Positions 61,703 to 64,000 of a stretch of DNA of 64,000 nucleotides are shown in pieces. The translations under genes were made by a program, and so were the position numbers. The stretch is taken from assembly GCA_036365455.1 (NCBI GenBank), contig JAWQUS010000022.1, forward strand, positions 3,596,001 through 3,660,000, in the 5' to 3' direction. Numbering within the stretch: the stretch's first letter is position 1; each line of letters opens with the position of its first letter. The notes under the pieces were generated by a model. That model saw only the letters and a program-made list of their open reading frames with translations. It did not search any database and was not told the DNA's origin. The DNA comes from Macrosoma leucophasiata. Its lineage: Eukaryota > Arthropoda > Insecta > Lepidoptera > Hedylidae.

Positions 61703-61795
61703 GTAGACGAGGCACGAGAGGTTTGTCAGAACCGGGATGTCTGGCGCTCTACACTCTCTGCCTACCCCGTTAGGGACCTGGCGTGAAGATACGTA
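61703..61795 (+). pseudogene. RTE-like LINE, 3' piece after the BEL/Pao insertion
   Basis: Resumes in frame after the duplicated GTAGA: VDEAREVCQNRDVWRS, then SAYPVRDLA and a stop, then the 'gtgaagatacgta' end. Matches 25590-26100 codon for codon across the junction. Confidence 0.88.
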
Positions 61796-61956
61796 TTAGA
61801 ATAACTTATGGTACCTATTATATTTGTTTCATCCTACACTTCATCAATAAACAATAATTAAAACACATATTTTAGCTAATTCTTCCTACCTACCTTCCAC
61901 ATTCTACCTTAATACTTAATAACTTTATTATGTTACAGAATTTAGAAGTTGAAAAA

Positions 61957-62268
61957 GGATGAAAAAAGGCATGCGCCGAGGGTTCGGGCATATATAAAGA
62001 ATGTCGAATGAGCGAATGACCAAACAGATATACAATGCGAATGTGGATGGTTGCAGAGGCCCAGGAAGACCAAGACTGACCTACCATGACCAATTAGGTC
62101 AAATTCTGTCTGATGGTTCGGTCAAAAGTCTTAGGAATCGGCGTGCATGTATAAAGAGAATGATAAAGGTAGATGAGGCTTGAGAGGTGTGTCAGGACCG
62201 GGATATCTGGCGCTCTACACTCTCTGCCGTCCCCGTTAGGAACCTGGCGTGATGATACATATATATTT
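61957..62268 (+). pseudogene. Second RTE-like LINE 3' end, inactivated
   Basis: Reads MKKGMRRGFGHI, then a stop, RMSNERMTKQIYNANVDG, and on to VDEA,, where CGA has become TGA. Ends 'ctggcgtgatgatacatata'. Same family as the copy split by BEL/Pao 200 bp to the left. Confidence 0.83.
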
Positions 62269-62522
62269 AAAAGTTAAACTTACCTCATTAAATAATAATT
62301 GAAATTTCACTGGCAACCAAAAATGCATGTACATTCACAGTAGCTGAAAATTATATGATAACAGTATGTTGTAAATTGTTAAACATTCTGTATTTTAAAA
62401 ACATTCCACATGTTTTTTTTTTGTCATACAATCGTGTGAAACATTGTGAGACTGGGTTTTGACCGCGAATTTACTCGTCAGTTTTATTTAATAAGAATAT
62501 CTAACCATAAATAACTATTATT

Positions 62523-62640
62523 TTATATAACCCAAAGGTTGACTGGGAGATAATGCCTAGTGGCATTAATGTACACCATGTAATGTCCGCCTTTATGTAC
62601 ACCGTCTTCGTGCATAAAAATAATAAATAAATAAATAAAT
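62523..62640 (+). mobile_element. LINE 3' UTR with hairpin and (AAAT)n tail
   Basis: 'cccaaaggttgactgggaga', stem-loop AATGCC-TAGT-GGCATT (62552-62567), 'gtccgcc', and (AATA)n at 62620-62640. No coding part remains. Confidence 0.72.
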
Positions 62641-62899
62641 ATCTTGAAACGTTCCGGAATTAGGTAATGGAAACAAATTAAGAAATCTATTCTCAATTAT
62701 TTCTCTTCTATCTGTCTAACCCTTTCTGAAGTTTATGACATTGATAGTTATATCTAAAATCGAGAGATTTCGCCCACAATGAGTTATTATACATTGCATT
62801 GAATTGGCGTACTTACTAAGGGACCGCCTACCTTCATGCCTAAGAGAAGAGTATACAAATACTACGTCTTCATGCTTTCGTTTATGACATTATCTTGAC

Positions 62900-63663
62900 A
62901 TAGGTTAGGATCCCACCGCAGAATCATTTCGTTCATCCAGATAAGCTGCAAACCTGTTTTTTTTTTTTTAAATGTGGCAAACAAGCATACAGTTCACATT
63001 GATGTTAAGTGATGACTGCAGCCTATAGACACCCACACAATGACCAGAGGTAAAAATGCAGATGCGTTACCACTCCTGAGGCCTAAGGTGTTATGCCTCT
63101 GTGCCGGAAATTACAGGGCCGTACATTACCACCTGACCGGAACACGATAGTGCTGAACACTACCATTTAGCGGCAAGTATATTAGGTAATGCGGAGGTGC
63201 CTACGCCCGCGAGCTCCGTCACTGGAGCTCTACCACCAGTAAAAGTATTATTTATAATCTAGAGAATATAATGATATATCAACTAGGTTGCCAATCAAAA
63301 TTTGGCCGCAATTATTTGTAATTATTTTTTATCTTTAACAGCCAGCAACTATTATTTGCGGCCGATTTAATTTGGCTCCCGTATATCATGTTAATGAGAA
63401 AAAAAATAGCTTTAATTTGATATATAAATACTACATGTACGTTATGGACGTAAAAATCTCGGCGGTATCGGCGCGGTACTTGTCTTATTGAATAAACGAG
63501 TAAAAAAATCCTTTAACAAAAAAAAAGGAAACAAATACTTGCGGCTAAATTTTGATTGGCAATCTAGTGATTATATATTCTCTAGAGTATAAATATGGAT
63601 AAAAATTTGGTTTGCAGCATATCTGGATGAACGAAATGATTCTGCGGTGGGATCCTAACCTAT
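62900..63663. repeat. Nested inverted repeats around an A-repeat (U element)
   Basis: Outer 55-bp arms 62900-62954 and 63609-63663 (AGGATCCCACCGCAGAATCA and its reverse) differ at about one position. Inner imperfect arms (about 63250-63315 and 63535-63600: 'tctagagaatata', 'ttgccaatcaaaattt') flank an AT-rich centre. An A-repeat occupies 62957-63242. Confidence 0.78.
62957..63242 (-). repeat. A-repeat, full length
   Basis: T-run to 'gctctaccaccagt', close to consensus. Confidence 0.88.
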
Positions 63664-63685
63664 CAGTTTCGTGCCGCCTATTATA

Positions 63686-63829
63686 ATAGTAATTATGCTT
63701 GTGCCGAATTTCAAGTCTCTAGTACCAATAGTTTTTGCGCTAAACCGAAGACGGACAGACAGACAGACAGACAGACGGACATGGAGAAACTTTAAGGGTT
63801 CCTTGTTTATTATGGAACCCTAAAAATTA
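63686..63829 (-). repeat. D-repeat, partial
   Basis: Reverse of 'gaacccttaaagtttctcca', (GTCT)n, 'ggtactagagacttgaaatt'. Confidence 0.7.
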
Positions 63830-63869
63830 ATGTTTTTTACTAAATGCATATGTATCCGTACACGGTACA

Positions 63870-64000
63870 TTTTTTTTTTTTTATGTTATGGAAGTGGCAA
63901 ACAAGCATGCAGTTCACATTGATGTTAAGTGATGACTGCAGCCTATAGACACCAACACAAAGACCAAGGTCAAAATGCAGATGCGTTGCCACTCCTGAGG
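63870..64000 (-). repeat. A-repeat, runs off the window
   Basis: T-run and the first ~115 bp of the reverse unit; continues beyond the right edge. Confidence 0.88.

Overview
This is a eukaryotic, almost certainly lepidopteran, genomic window: spliced genes with GT/AG introns, AT-rich intergenic DNA, and a very high load of moth/butterfly-type retroposons, MITEs and LINE tails. There is no operon structure, CRISPR array or rRNA gene. About 30 copies or fragments of one poly(A)-tailed ~287 bp retroposon ('A-repeat' below) are scattered on both strands.

The only host gene I can support lies on the minus strand and fills the window's left and middle. Six exons (1155-952, 4734-4477, 5595-5405, 6317-6182, 6555-6513, 8672-8504) join in consistent splice phases and encode part of an OCA2/P protein-like melanosomal or pigment-granule transporter: an N-terminal region, a first membrane helix, a large loop with six N-glycosylation sequons, and the start of the antiporter core. 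Three further minus-strand exons (28841-28640, 49760-49352, 50254-50191) fit upstream in phase and probably give the N-terminus. The gene would then span at least 49 kb, with two ~20 kb introns packed with mobile elements. The 3' exons lie off the left edge.

Mobile elements by region. 0-9 kb: A-repeats, tRNA-derived SINEs, a 5S rRNA-derived SINE and a TTAA MITE between P-gene exons. 9-28 kb: LINE 3' ends, hAT-type MITEs with 8-bp target duplications, a probable solo LTR (20.3 kb), and a defective mariner (24.3-25.6 kb) beside an RTE LINE tail. 28-50 kb: more SINEs, LINE fragments, an array of poly(A) retroposons (37.4-39.4 kb), several inverted-repeat elements, and a 9-bp minisatellite (45.9 kb). 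53.6-61.7 kb: an intact BEL/Pao LTR retrotransposon with one long gag-pol frame on the minus strand, flanked by a GTAGA duplication and inserted into an RTE LINE tail.

The window reads as a long pigmentation-gene locus repeatedly invaded by elements. Many insertions are nested inside one another with visible target duplications, so the order of events can be read directly. The BEL/Pao element is the youngest large insertion: the shared parts of its LTRs look identical, although one LTR carries a 339-bp tandem duplication. It lies just upstream of the first coding exon, on the same strand as the gene.
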